Assembly: GCF_947495625.1 (NCBI RefSeq)
Contig: NZ_CANLZW010000012.1
Span: 1 to 64,000 of the forward strand
Reading direction: 5' to 3'
From: an uncultured Cocleimonas sp.
Lineage (GTDB): Bacteria; Pseudomonadota; Gammaproteobacteria; Thiotrichales; Thiotrichaceae
DNA length: 64,000 nt
Shown: piece after piece, positions 10,027-18,217 of the stretch
Layout of the letters: every line of letters starts with the position of its first letter
Numbering within the stretch: position 1 is the first letter of the stretch
Translations under genes and position numbers: made by a program
Notes under the pieces: generated by a model
What the model was told of the DNA's origin: nothing
The model's database searches: none
Seen by the model: the letters and a program-made list of their open reading frames with translations, nothing else

Positions 10027-11106
10027 ATGGATAAGCAGTTAAAAGATGTTATTGATACGGTGCAACACAATTGTCACATAGCTGATGCAAGGCATGCGGG
10101 AGACTATACCTTGTGTGTGTATCTACTCAAAATGCGCGAAATGTATCGTTGGGAACAAAGTATAGATTTCAAGACCATGTTGACGACAGACGATGTAGGC
10201 GACTGGTTAACCAGTAGAGAAGGTGTTTGGGATGAGCTCGAAGAGCAAGAATATAAGAATCTGGAAATCGATGAGAAAACGTTTAAACCCTTTGAGAACG
10301 AATTAATCAACAGCACACTGGACGATAAAAAACTGGTATATAACGCTGGTTTAGGCATTCGTAGTCGCCCACATTTCTTTATTGCTGAACTCGAAAAATT
10401 CATACAACACGATGACTATACTATCTTTATTTCTAATAAAGAATTTGCGCGAGATATGGCTGCTCCACCTGCGATGGCACAGGGTAAAAATATCTTTGTT
10501 AGACGCGAATCTTTAAGACGTGTTATTTGGGAAATTCTGGATGATGCCAGAGTGGCAGGTTTAGATAATCCGCTCACTCGTGCCATGAGTTTCTATGACT
10601 TCGAAACGGATCCTGAAACGGCAATCAATCAAATGACCGAAGTTGAAATTGAGTATGTGATTGAACATGAAATTGGTGAAGTCAAAGCAGGTGAGTTATT
10701 AGGAAAATTAAACGTAGCTAATGATGGTGATCAAGTCTGGAATGAAATGCTGGATACGTATTCACAGACTCATGCAGAAATTATGCTAAGAGCAATTAGA
10801 GATCATATAGCTGATTCTATAACTACTTTACCCAAGCTTTTAGAAGACGTCAGTAAGGGGGAAAATATGGCCTCATTACATTTCTATTTCGGTAATCTAA
10901 CAGCGATGAGGAAGCACTTGGCTCCAAAGTTAGTGGATGCTTATCAACAATGGAATGAGACCGGTAGTTTAGATCTGATTCAACAGAGTGCTGATCTCTC
11001 TAAAAATCATTGGTTGAAGTTATCCCAACAATTAATCGAGCAATTTCTGGCAGCTAAAGATTCGTCAACAATTGAAGAAATCATAACTGAAAATAAATTG
11101 ATATGA
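10027..11106 (+). CDS. Sfum_1244 family protein (uncharacterised)
   Basis: About 359 aa from the ATG at 10027; an in-frame TTG at 10012 would add five residues but is less convincing. The N-terminal segment (NCHIADARHAGDYTLCVYLL) and following MREMYRWEQ are what I associate with the uncharacterised Sfum_1244 family; this is recall, not a search. The protein is soluble and helical with a conserved-looking HEIGE segment around residue 215, which might bind metal but is unproven. Its stop overlaps the start of the next gene (ATGA at 11103-11106), so the two are translationally coupled. Confidence 0.65.
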   Translation: MDKQLKDVIDTVQHNCHIADARHAGDYTLCVYLLKMREMYRWEQSIDFKTMLTTDDVGDWLTSREGVWDELEEQEYKNLEIDEKTFKPFENELINSTLDDKKLVYNAGLGIRSRPHFFIAELEKFIQHDDYTIFISNKEFARDMAAPPAMAQGKNIFVRRESLRRVIWEILDDARVAGLDNPLTRAMSFYDFETDPETAINQMTEVEIEYVIEHEIGEVKAGELLGKLNVANDGDQVWNEMLDTYSQTHAEIMLRAIRDHIADSITTLPKLLEDVSKGENMASLHFYFGNLTAMRKHLAPKLVDAYQQWNETGSLDLIQQSADLSKNHWLKLSQQLIEQFLAAKDSSTIEEIITENKLI

Positions 11107-11684
11107 GTGAAATAGTAGAAGTTAAGCCTGGTAGTTTTCTATTTGAAATCAAAGATGCATTGCCTGATTTTTTGTGTGACGACATGGTGGCTCGTTTTGA
11201 GAAAAACCAGGCTGATCAATATCAGGGTCGTGTGGGTTCTGCGATGACGGATAATACTCAGTTGAAAAAAACCACTGACTTAGTGGCTAGTGGCAAAGAA
11301 CATTGGAAGGATGTCGATAAAAATCTATTTCGTTCATTGGCGATGGCGTTAAAGAGCTTTAAAGACAAGTATCCTTATTTCGCTGATATGAGCCGTTATA
11401 AAGATATGGGTTATAATTTACAGCGCTATGAGCCGGGCGAGTATTACCACTGGCATGTAGATGCGGATAATTTAGAGCTGGCATCACGTCAGTTGGTTGC
11501 ACTGTGGTATTTAAATGATGTTGAACAGGGTGGAGAGACTGATTTTATACATCAGCAGGTTTCAATTACGCCAGAAAAAGGTAAGCTGGTTTTATTTCCG
11601 CCATTCTGGACTCATGAACATAGAGCAGCAGTTGTCGAAAAAGGCACAAAATATATAGCAACTACCTGGATTACATTTCGATAG
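11103..11684 (+). CDS. 2OG-Fe(II) oxygenase, PKHD type
   Basis: 193 aa. A prolyl-4-hydroxylase-like double-stranded beta-helix fold is shown by the iron-binding HxD pair (H118, D120 in YYHWHVD), a distal His (H171 or H173 in FWTHEH) and a downstream basic residue (K180 or K183) for 2-oxoglutarate. The strand LVALWYLND followed by GGETDF is typical. It would hydroxylate a protein or small-molecule substrate that cannot be named. It overlaps the upstream Sfum_1244-like gene by 4 bp, so they form one operon and may share a target. Confidence 0.85.
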   Translation: MSEIVEVKPGSFLFEIKDALPDFLCDDMVARFEKNQADQYQGRVGSAMTDNTQLKKTTDLVASGKEHWKDVDKNLFRSLAMALKSFKDKYPYFADMSRYKDMGYNLQRYEPGEYYHWHVDADNLELASRQLVALWYLNDVEQGGETDFIHQQVSITPEKGKLVLFPPFWTHEHRAAVVEKGTKYIATTWITFR

Positions 11685-11692
11685 ATTCACTT

Positions 11693-11710
11693 AAAAAAAG
11701 TAACTTTTTA
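11693..11710. terminator. Weak AT-rich bidirectional hairpin between convergent genes
   Basis: AAAAAGT-A-ACTTTTT is self-complementary and lies between the stops of two convergent genes. The stem lacks GC, so it is weak. Confidence 0.35.
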
Positions 11711-11715
11711 GACTG

Positions 11716-13128
11716 TTAAGAAGTCGTCGCGGGTTCTTCTCTACGAGATAAGCGCTTATTCAAAGCCTGACGTGTAATACCGAGAATAATGGATGCTTTT
11801 TTCTGATTATTATTGCTGCGTTTTAACGCTTCATCGATCAATTTGTTTGTAGCAGTTCTGATAGTCGGTAATTCCTTCATTGACCCAAAATCACTCCATG
11901 CTTCTTTGCTTTTAGAATTGCCTACGTTTGAAGAAGTTAACTCTAAATGCTTTTTGATGTGTTCTAAACTTAACTTTGTGCCGCTAGTGTGAATCGCTGC
12001 GTCATAGAGCAGCATCTCTAATTCACGAACATTGCCCAAAAATAAATGATTATTGAATAAATCGAATAATTCTAGCGGAATTTCAGGTGTCGGTTTTCCT
12101 AATTCTTCGCACGCGCGTTTTATAAAAAACTCTGTTAAAACAGGAATATCTTCACGTCTTTCTCTTAGAGGTGGGATTTTTATAGTGTGTATCTGTAGTC
12201 GAAAATATAAATCATTACGAAAATTCCCTTCTGTAATAAGAGATTCCAGATTTTGATGAGTAGCTGTAATGATTCGCGCTGTGTTTGTCTCCAAAATATC
12301 AGAACCTAAGGGATAGTATGTATTTTCCTGGATTAAACGCAGTAATTTAATTTGGGATTGAGATTTTAAATCTCCTATTTCATCAAGGAAGATAGCGCCG
12401 AATTTTGCTTTTTTGATTAGGCCTTCGCGATTTTTTAGTGCCCCTGTAAAAGCGCCTTTTTTATGTCCGAAAAGGCTGTCAGAGAAAGCGGTATCATCTA
12501 GCCCAGCTGCATTTACAGTTACCATTTGACCATTGCTATTTGATACTTTATGTACAGCATGCGCGAACAGCTCTTTGCCGGTTCCGGTTTCTCCTAAAAT
12601 AAGTACAGGTCTATTTGATTGTGCAATAGCTTCAATATAATTAAACAGTTTTTTCATCTCGGCATTTTCAGTCAGAATATTTGAAAAATATTCATTCTTG
12701 GCTAGTTTGTTATCGAGAAGGCGTTGTTGTATTTCGAGAAGCTCTTGATTGTGTTTTTGCTCTTTGATGGAGTAATCAATCACATGAATTAAACGGTTGT
12801 GATCAAGTGGCTTGGTAAAGTAGTCAGATGCTCCCAGTTTGGTACATCTAATCGCGACATCAACGGTATCATCACCAGTAATCATAATGACAATGATTTC
12901 AGGGAAATCTTTTTTAATTTTTTGTAGTAATTCCAAGCCACAAATATTGGGCATATGCACATCTAGCAAAATAACATCAGGCTTGTTTTTGATAATTTCC
13001 GAAATGACTATCCCGGTATTAGTTATTACATTTTGATCGGTAAAACCTTTAGTTTTCAAAATGGTGGATAAGCCTAGTAATGTTTTCTCATCATCATCTA
13101 TCAGCATTATTGATATATTTCTATTCAC
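11716..13128 (-). CDS. NtrC-family sigma-54-dependent response regulator
   Basis: 470 aa. Receiver domain at residues 1-120 with phospho-acceptor D56 (DVILLDVHMP); AAA+ domain at ~150-385 with Walker A GETGTGKE (179-186), the sigma-54-contacting GAFTGA loop (225-230) and Walker B FLDE (247-250); C-terminal Fis-type helix-turn-helix (~425-465, KKASIILGITRQALNKRL). It should activate sigma-54 promoters when phosphorylated. It lies downstream of a stand-alone receiver and a histidine kinase on the same strand, its likely partners. The target genes cannot be told from this sequence. Confidence 0.92.
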   Translation of the reverse strand: MNRNISIMLIDDDEKTLLGLSTILKTKGFTDQNVITNTGIVISEIIKNKPDVILLDVHMPNICGLELLQKIKKDFPEIIVIMITGDDTVDVAIRCTKLGASDYFTKPLDHNRLIHVIDYSIKEQKHNQELLEIQQRLLDNKLAKNEYFSNILTENAEMKKLFNYIEAIAQSNRPVLILGETGTGKELFAHAVHKVSNSNGQMVTVNAAGLDDTAFSDSLFGHKKGAFTGALKNREGLIKKAKFGAIFLDEIGDLKSQSQIKLLRLIQENTYYPLGSDILETNTARIITATHQNLESLITEGNFRNDLYFRLQIHTIKIPPLRERREDIPVLTEFFIKRACEELGKPTPEIPLELFDLFNNHLFLGNVRELEMLLYDAAIHTSGTKLSLEHIKKHLELTSSNVGNSKSKEAWSDFGSMKELPTIRTATNKLIDEALKRSNNNQKKASIILGITRQALNKRLSRREEPATTS

Positions 13129-13164
13129 TCTTTGTTCCTTGGTTTTTATATCTCTACATTTTTC

Positions 13165-13557
13165 TTAAGCTTGTTTTTCTTCCGATTTATTGGCAGTTTT
13201 AGTTTCTTTTATTTGGCTTAACATATTTAAAAGTCTTACGTTATCTATAGGCTTTATGAAGTAATCAAGAGCACCTAGCTTTTTACACTCTTCAATCGTT
13301 CTTCTATGATCCATTGCAGAAATGATAATGATGCTCAGATCAGGATCTATCACTAAAAGAGGCGCTATTAAGTCTTTTCCAGATAAGTGAGGGATATTTA
13401 GATCTAGCAATATCACATCAAATTTATTGGTAGAGGTTGCCTCCAGGACTTCGCGACTATCAGTTAAGGTCGATATGTCAGCAAAACCTTTTGTTTTTAA
13501 GTAGGTAGAGGTACTCCGGGTTATCATTTCCTGGTCGTCTACTATTAATATTTTCAT
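13165..13557 (-). CDS. Stand-alone receiver domain protein
   Basis: 130 aa, a single CheY-like receiver: acidic pair D7-D8, phospho-acceptor D52 (ILLDLNIP) and the conserved Lys in FIKPID. No output domain. The C-terminal tail is charged (KETKTANKSEEKQA). It sits between the kinase (95 bp upstream) and the NtrC-type regulator (36 bp downstream) and resembles that regulator's receiver (both have LKTKGF). It may be a phosphate sink or relay branch of the same system. Confidence 0.88.
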   Translation of the reverse strand: MKILIVDDQEMITRSTSTYLKTKGFADISTLTDSREVLEATSTNKFDVILLDLNIPHLSGKDLIAPLLVIDPDLSIIIISAMDHRRTIEECKKLGALDYFIKPIDNVRLLNMLSQIKETKTANKSEEKQA

Positions 13558-13651
13558 ATCTATACTCGTTAGTTTTCTTCTTTTTAATTATTGTGTTTTT
13601 CTGTTACTTGTTCGTGATTCAATTATTATTTCTTTTATTTTCCTAATATGG

Positions 13652-15568
13652 TTAATTAATACCAAGTTGAACTTCCATGGGTTTTACATCCGTTGGAAAT
13701 TCGATTGTAAATTCTGTTCCTTCTTCAAATTCGTGATTTATTTTGATTTCTGTATGATGTTGAGTCGCAATACTTTGGGAAATGGCTAAACCTAAGCCGG
13801 TTCCTCCGGTATCAAGTTTGGTCGAATAAAAAGCATCAAATATTCTATGTTGATCTTCAACGGCAATACCTGTTCCATAGTCTCTAACGCGAACAGTTAT
13901 AAAACCTTCTTTGTTATTTGATGTATGGATTATTATTTTTTCAGAAGGATCTTTTATTGCTTCCAGGGCATTAATAATGAGGTTGATAAACACTTGAGAA
14001 ACCCGTCGTTTGTAACACCAGATATCCGAAGGGGAAGCTTGTAGATCTAATTCAAAATGACGACAACGTTTGTTTATCTGAGTTCTTAAGGTATGTTTCA
14101 CTTCTGCAATTAATTCATTTAAACAACAGCGAGTTATATCCTGACTATTATCCTGACGAACAAAGGATTTTAGATCGTTTATGATGCTGGTTATCTGGTC
14201 ACTGCCATGGTGAATATCATCAATTAATTCAGGAATAATCTTCATCAATTCACTGACAGTCAAATTATTAAATGTAGTATCAGGATTGTTGGCAGCATAA
14301 GAATGTAGCTCAGGAATTATTGCGTTTAATGTCTCTTTTAGAACAACTGAATTCTGTTTAATTATATGGTTAGGATTATTTATTTCGTGAGTTACACCGG
14401 ATAACATCGTACCAATAGAGGCCATTTTATTTTTTTGAATTAGTTGTAATTCATAATCCTGTTCTTTCTTTTTTAACTCACGTTCATTGCTAATATCATT
14501 GAAAACGATTTGTATTACTTCATAGTTTTCTTCTTTTATTAACATAAACATGGCTTTTACATACTTGTTGCCATGTTTCTTTGTGTTTATTTTTATTTCG
14601 TTAATGCTAACAGGCTCGAAGATATTATCTGTTAATAGCTGTTGTAAGTTTTTAGGTATTATTTCATTCGGAAAATGATCGTGTAGATCTTTAATGAAAC
14701 TGGCATCTTTTTCATATTCAAGAATATGAAAGGCTTGTTTGTTAGCGTAGATAAACTCCCAGTCTTTATTAACAATGATAATACCTTGTAAAGAGCCTTC
14801 AACTAATGCCCTATAACGTTTTTCGCTAATTTCTACCTCTTCCCAAGAGGCTTTTACTTGTCCACAAAGCGAATTGAATGATTGAGTAAAAACATCTAGC
14901 TCATCATTAGTCGTGCCTTTATTTTTTGCTCTATCAAGCGTTAGCTCTTTTCTGTCTTCGAAAAAAGAAGGTGTTTGTAAGAAATCACTAATCGTTACCA
15001 GATGTCTGGCTACAAGTTTTTGAAAAACATACAGAATAAATAAGGCGACTAAAAAGGTCTTCACAAAATTTGAGGAGAGCACAATTAATAGCCGATTTTT
15101 AAGGTTGTTGTATACAAATTGGCTGTTTTGGGTGACTTCCAAAAGCCCAATCACATGCCTTTGATTATTTGTGGGAGATAATATTTTTTGCGTAAATACG
15201 CTTGTGTTTGCATCGCCTTTTTTAAAACCTATTTGGGAGTGTTTGAATAAAGTATCAGCCTGATTATCTGCCTTAATCCTGACTTCGGTTACGGTCGGTA
15301 AAGCGGTTATACCTTCGAGCAATGCATCAATTTGTTCTGTATTAATTGCCCAAACCGCATTTTCAATACTTTTTAAATAACTCTTACTGATTTGTTGGCG
15401 AATTTCACTTATCTGGCTTATATCTTTTTTGTATTCGATATACAGTTGAATACCTGAAAGGAACAAGGTCATGACTGAGCTAAATATCAATACGCGCAGT
15501 AAAAAAGCTCTACCGATTTTGGAAGAGTTGATAATAGGCCTAAAGTAACTAGGATTAGCTACGTTCAT
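13652..15568 (-). CDS. Membrane PAS sensor histidine kinase
   Basis: 638 aa. Two membrane segments (about 22-45 and 165-190) enclose a ~120-residue periplasmic sensor region. A HAMP-like linker, a PAS domain (~245-365), a coiled segment (ELKKKEQDYELQLIQKNKM) and a HisKA domain with H394 (VTHEINNPNH) follow. The HATPase domain has its N box near VFINLIINALEA and G boxes DYGTGIA and GTGLGLAIS. It probably phosphorylates the two receiver proteins downstream. The signal is unknown. The 533-bp upstream region holds an inverted-repeat cluster that could control it. Confidence 0.9.
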   Translation of the reverse strand: MNVANPSYFRPIINSSKIGRAFLLRVLIFSSVMTLFLSGIQLYIEYKKDISQISEIRQQISKSYLKSIENAVWAINTEQIDALLEGITALPTVTEVRIKADNQADTLFKHSQIGFKKGDANTSVFTQKILSPTNNQRHVIGLLEVTQNSQFVYNNLKNRLLIVLSSNFVKTFLVALFILYVFQKLVARHLVTISDFLQTPSFFEDRKELTLDRAKNKGTTNDELDVFTQSFNSLCGQVKASWEEVEISEKRYRALVEGSLQGIIIVNKDWEFIYANKQAFHILEYEKDASFIKDLHDHFPNEIIPKNLQQLLTDNIFEPVSINEIKINTKKHGNKYVKAMFMLIKEENYEVIQIVFNDISNERELKKKEQDYELQLIQKNKMASIGTMLSGVTHEINNPNHIIKQNSVVLKETLNAIIPELHSYAANNPDTTFNNLTVSELMKIIPELIDDIHHGSDQITSIINDLKSFVRQDNSQDITRCCLNELIAEVKHTLRTQINKRCRHFELDLQASPSDIWCYKRRVSQVFINLIINALEAIKDPSEKIIIHTSNNKEGFITVRVRDYGTGIAVEDQHRIFDAFYSTKLDTGGTGLGLAISQSIATQHHTEIKINHEFEEGTEFTIEFPTDVKPMEVQLGIN

Positions 15569-16056
15569 TAGAAAGATGGTCTATTTTTTAATAAAAGCTG
15601 AATCTGTAGCATTATTCGTTAATATTTTATTTGCTTGTTAATTACTTATAAAACAAGCAACTATTGTGCCAATAGAAACAGGTGACAGAAATGCCTATCT
15701 AGTTGGCTTTAACTAATGTATTTGAGAAATATTTAAGAGATATGCTTTTAGCAAGAGGGAGATTGAGACATAAGTCTCAATATGGAGACAAAAGTTTACA
15801 AAGTTATTCAGTCGGTCCTTAGTTTATCGAATTGGGAATTATAGATTGTGGTTTTAAATTTTCTAAGTGATTAAAAAAGTACCTAGATTTGTATATTTGT
15901 TAGCAACATTAAAAAACAAAAACGATCCGAATGAAGTGTGATTACAATATTGTATTTAGCGATTATCCGTGATTGAGAGAAAAGTGAAGCAAAATAAAAT
16001 AATTTTGCAAAGACTAAATTCTATTTACGCTTTCGATTAACAAATACAAAATATCA
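15569..16056. other. AT-rich intergenic region upstream of the kinase operon
   Basis: About 490 bp with no convincing reading frame. It must hold the promoter of the leftward kinase operon. The only clear structure is the inverted-repeat cluster at 15763-15789. The right end abuts an interspersed G6 element. Confidence 0.5.
15763..15789. promoter_or_regulatory. Inverted-repeat cluster, possible operator
   Basis: TTGAGAC-ATAA-GTCTCAA (15763-15780) is a perfect 7-bp inverted repeat, and a third half-site GAGAC follows at 15785-15789, so GAGAC/GTCTC half-sites alternate three times. It lies ~195 bp upstream of the kinase start. No T-run, so it is not a terminator; a protein-binding site is likelier. 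Confidence 0.45.
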
Positions 16057-16075
16057 TTTAAAGTAGGGGGGTGAC
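16057..16075 (+). repeat. Interspersed G6 element
   Basis: TTTAAAGTAGGGGGGTGAC, 27 bp beyond the stop of the leftward 107-aa gene, so its C-rich strand is in that gene's transcript. The A-tract half is poorly kept. Confidence 0.8.
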
Positions 16076-16101
16076 TTGTAAGTATAGTTAGAAATCTGAA
16101 A

Positions 16102-16425
16102 TTATCTTGTTTCTAAATCGTACAGTGTCATGTCACCTTCCGTATTAAGGTGAAGCGCATAGGCGTTGGGAACACGCGATAGAATGTATCCAGCCATGAG
16201 TGTTCCTGTTTCTTTATTATTAGTCTCTAAAGCCGTTAGAATGCGATCTCCGACGATTTGGCAGCGTTGTGTTAAGTCAGGGTTTTCAATCCACGAACGA
16301 CTCATTTGATAGCCTTGGTCCATGTCTTTATCGATCATGTCGAAATACTCTCTGGCATCAGTGATTATTTCATCAGGAACGTGAATGTCCTGCTCATGTT
16401 CATCAACAAAGATTTTAAGTATCAT
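16102..16425 (-). CDS. Hypothetical protein, 107 aa
   Basis: 107 aa, acidic, soluble. The start is a hydrophobic strand followed by acid-rich sequence (MILKIFVDEHEQDIHVPDE); later DKDMDQGYQMSRSWIENPD and LMAGYILSRVP. AAGGAAG upstream of the ATG is a good ribosome-binding site. It stands alone, divergent from the PiuC-like oxygenase 87 bp away. The sequence looks well-formed and conserved, but I do not recognise a domain or function. Confidence 0.6.
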   Translation of the reverse strand: MILKIFVDEHEQDIHVPDEIITDAREYFDMIDKDMDQGYQMSRSWIENPDLTQRCQIVGDRILTALETNNKETGTLMAGYILSRVPNAYALHLNTEGDMTLYDLETR

Positions 16426-16512
16426 GGAGCGGCTTCCTTTAAAAGACGGTAGAGAGTACTAGAAAATAAAGGTAAAAAAAACTCTATTTAATATAAGGTA
16501 ATAAAATAAATT

Positions 16513-17193
16513 ATGTTATTAATTATTAAAGATGTTCTTAACGAAAATCAATTAAAAGTAATTTTAATGTTACTTAATAATGCTGATTTTGTGGATGGTA
16601 AATTATCAGCGGGTAAAGAAGCGGTAAAAGTAAAAAATAACGTTGAATTAGCACAACAAAGTCCATTGCATGATCAGTTGAATCAAATGGTTATGCCTTC
16701 ATTACTGCAACATCCTGAGTATCAAGCGAGTGTCTTTCCTTTAAAAGTAGCAACCCCATTCTATGCCAGATACAAAGAAGGAATGGAATATGGGTTTCAT
16801 GTTGACGACCCAGTGATGGGTTCTGCCTCTGGTTCTATGCAGAGCCGCTATCGATCTGATATATCCACGACAGTTTTTTTAAATGACGATTATGAAGGTG
16901 GAGAATTATTGATTAAAACTGCCTTTGGTGAACAGAAAATAAAGCTCTCTGCGGGTGATGCCGTTGTTTATCCCTCCAGCAGTTTGCATAAGGTGACAAA
17001 AGTTACTAAAGGTGAGCGCTTAGTTGCAGTTACGTGGGCACAGAGCATGGTTAAAGATAATACCCAGCGCGAATTGCTGTATGAATTAGGTCAGGCTAGA
17101 GAAACGCTTCTTGAGAAAAATCCGAATAGTGATGAAACTGCCAAGGTGAGTAATGTTTATGCGAATCTGGTGCGTCGATGGAGTGAGTTGTGA
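16513..17193 (+). CDS. ybiX: PKHD-type Fe(II)/2OG hydroxylase (YbiX/PiuC family)
   Basis: 226 aa, the usual length for this family. Iron ligands H96 and D98 (YGFHVDDPVMG) and H159 (SSSLHKV), and 2OG-binding R169 (KGERLVAV). The central RSDISTTVFLND and EGGELLI strands match the family, as does the C-terminal helical extension. Family members are often linked to iron uptake, but no TonB receptor gene is nearby, so the substrate is open. No strong ribosome-binding site is visible before the ATG. Confidence 0.88.
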   Translation: MLLIIKDVLNENQLKVILMLLNNADFVDGKLSAGKEAVKVKNNVELAQQSPLHDQLNQMVMPSLLQHPEYQASVFPLKVATPFYARYKEGMEYGFHVDDPVMGSASGSMQSRYRSDISTTVFLNDDYEGGELLIKTAFGEQKIKLSAGDAVVYPSSSLHKVTKVTKGERLVAVTWAQSMVKDNTQRELLYELGQARETLLEKNPNSDETAKVSNVYANLVRRWSEL

Positions 17194-17215
17194 CTAGGAC
17201 TCAGGACGAAATTAT

Positions 17216-17244
17216 AAAAAAGTGCCTTAAAGTAGGGGGGTGAC
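17216..17244 (+). repeat. Interspersed G6 element, full-length
   Basis: A6, GTGCCTT, then AAAGTAGGGGGGTGACC. One of the best copies, lying between the convergent ends of the ybiX-like and 63-aa genes. Confidence 0.92.
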
Positions 17245-17283
17245 CTGCTATATCAATTTTAAATAGTTAAATTTGAAACAGGC

Positions 17284-17313
17284 ACAAAAAAGCCGCTGTT
17301 AAAGCGGCTCTTT
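17284..17313 (-). terminator. Terminator of the 63-aa gene
   Basis: AGCCGCT (17291-17297) and AGCGGCT (17303-17309) with a 5-nt loop; on the minus strand a T6 run follows. Confidence 0.9.
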
Positions 17314-17337
17314 CTAAAATTAACTATTTCTGAACGA

Positions 17338-17529
17338 TTACTTCCAGAAATTTGCTTCTTCAGAAGCAAGGTCACGAACCTGGTTTGTCAGTTCCTGATA
17401 ACGCTCACGATAAGCTTTCCACTCACCAACGTAATAATCTTCGGCATCAAACTCGCCGCTTTGCTCGTATTTAATGAATTTAGCCTGCATATCAAGCATC
17501 TCTTGGATGAGTTCTGATTTGTTGCTCAT
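17338..17529 (-). CDS. Small 63-aa protein divergent from the DsrC paralogue
   Basis: 63 aa, highly charged and helical (likely a helical hairpin), no cysteines. GGAGAC sits at proper spacing before the ATG and a strong terminator follows, so it is a real gene. It shares a 249-bp divergent promoter region with the RspA-like gene, including the NarL-like site, 74 bp from its start. I think similar small proteins occur in other sulfur oxidisers, but this is recall. Function unknown. Confidence 0.7.
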   Translation of the reverse strand: MSNKSELIQEMLDMQAKFIKYEQSGEFDAEDYYVGEWKAYRERYQELTNQVRDLASEEANFWK

Positions 17530-17602
17530 GTTCCGTCTCCAGATTTATTTTGGATGAATAATTATGGTTGATAAATATACCTGTAGCGGGCTTTTAGGGG
17601 TA

Positions 17603-17618
17603 TACCCATTTAAGGATA
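17603..17618 (+). promoter_or_regulatory. NarL/LuxR-type 7-2-7 inverted repeat, site 2
   Basis: TACCCAT-TT-AAGGATA, the same geometry and half-site order as those upstream of the 64-aa gene and dsrA. It overlaps a second palindrome GGGTATACCC (17598-17607). It lies between divergent genes, so it may serve either or both. Confidence 0.5.
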
Positions 17619-17643
17619 TTAGAATTGGTTAATGTTTATTTCC

Positions 17644-17666
17644 TTAGTATAGGAGGGGGTGACATT
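17644..17666 (+). repeat. Degenerate G-rich element
   Basis: TAGTATAGGAGGGGGTGACA resembles the core but has an extra GA and no A-tract. Unlike most copies it lies in a promoter region, between the operator and the -35 element. Confidence 0.4.
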
Positions 17667-17670
17667 CTAT

Positions 17671-17698
17671 TTGAGCTATGACATTGTATACCTATATT
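17671..17698 (+). promoter_or_regulatory. Predicted sigma-70 promoter of the DsrC paralogue
   Basis: TTGAGC (17671-17676) and TATATT (17693-17698) with a 16-bp spacer, about 80 bp upstream of the start codon. A prediction by eye. Confidence 0.4.
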
Positions 17699-17778
17699 AG
17701 AGAATGCTGAACTAATTTTAGCAAGTGTTCTCATCTTGGGTTTAACTGTAAATTAACTGTAAAAAGAGGAAAAATTGC

Positions 17779-18117
17779 ATGGCACTTGAAGTTAATGGCA
17801 ATTCTATAGCAACTACTGAAGCAGGTTATTTAGTTGATTTAAATGACTGGAATGAAGATGTTTGTAAAGCACTAGCAGAAGGTGAAGGTATAGAGCTTAC
17901 TGACAGACATATGGATGTGGTTGAATTCTTGCGTGATGAGTATATTAATAATGGTGGCAACCAGCCAATGGAACGTGCAATTACCAAGCACATGTCTGGT
18001 GTGTGGGGTGAAAAACTTAAGGGTAAAGATCTTTATAATCTATTCCCTGGCGCACCTAGTAAGCAGGGCTTAAAGGTTGCCGGTTTACCAGCGACAACTC
18101 GAAAAGGCGGTTATTAA
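17779..18117 (+). CDS. rspA: DsrC/TusE-family protein lacking both redox cysteines (RspA type)
   Basis: 112 aa. The fold signature matches DsrC in this window: MALEVNG..., AGYLVDL, ELTDRHMDVVEFLRDEY, LYNLFPGAPSKQG. The C-terminal arm reads KQGLKVAGLPATTRKGGY, while true DsrC reads KQACKYAGLPKPTGCV, so both sulfur-carrying cysteines are gone. It cannot act as a persulfide or trisulfide carrier like DsrC. Such homologues have been called RspA (regulatory sulfur-related protein) and are thought to be regulatory. AGAGGA precedes the ATG. The promoter region carries the motif also found upstream of dsrA. The family call is firm; the role is inferred. Confidence 0.88.
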   Translation: MALEVNGNSIATTEAGYLVDLNDWNEDVCKALAEGEGIELTDRHMDVVEFLRDEYINNGGNQPMERAITKHMSGVWGEKLKGKDLYNLFPGAPSKQGLKVAGLPATTRKGGY

Positions 18118-18174
18118 ATTCGTTTAGTAAATGCCTATTGTTTAAAGCTAAGATTAAACGATTATAGATTTATC

Positions 18175-18217
18175 AATTGCTTGATAGTTACTGCTATCAA
18201 GCAATTTCAGTTTTTTT
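18175..18217. terminator. Bidirectional terminator between convergent genes
   Basis: AATTGCTTGATAG (18175-18187) and CTATCAAGCAATT (18194-18206), a 13-bp perfect stem with a 6-nt loop and a T7 run at 18211-18217. It overlaps the last codons and stop of the leftward receiver gene. Confidence 0.88.
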
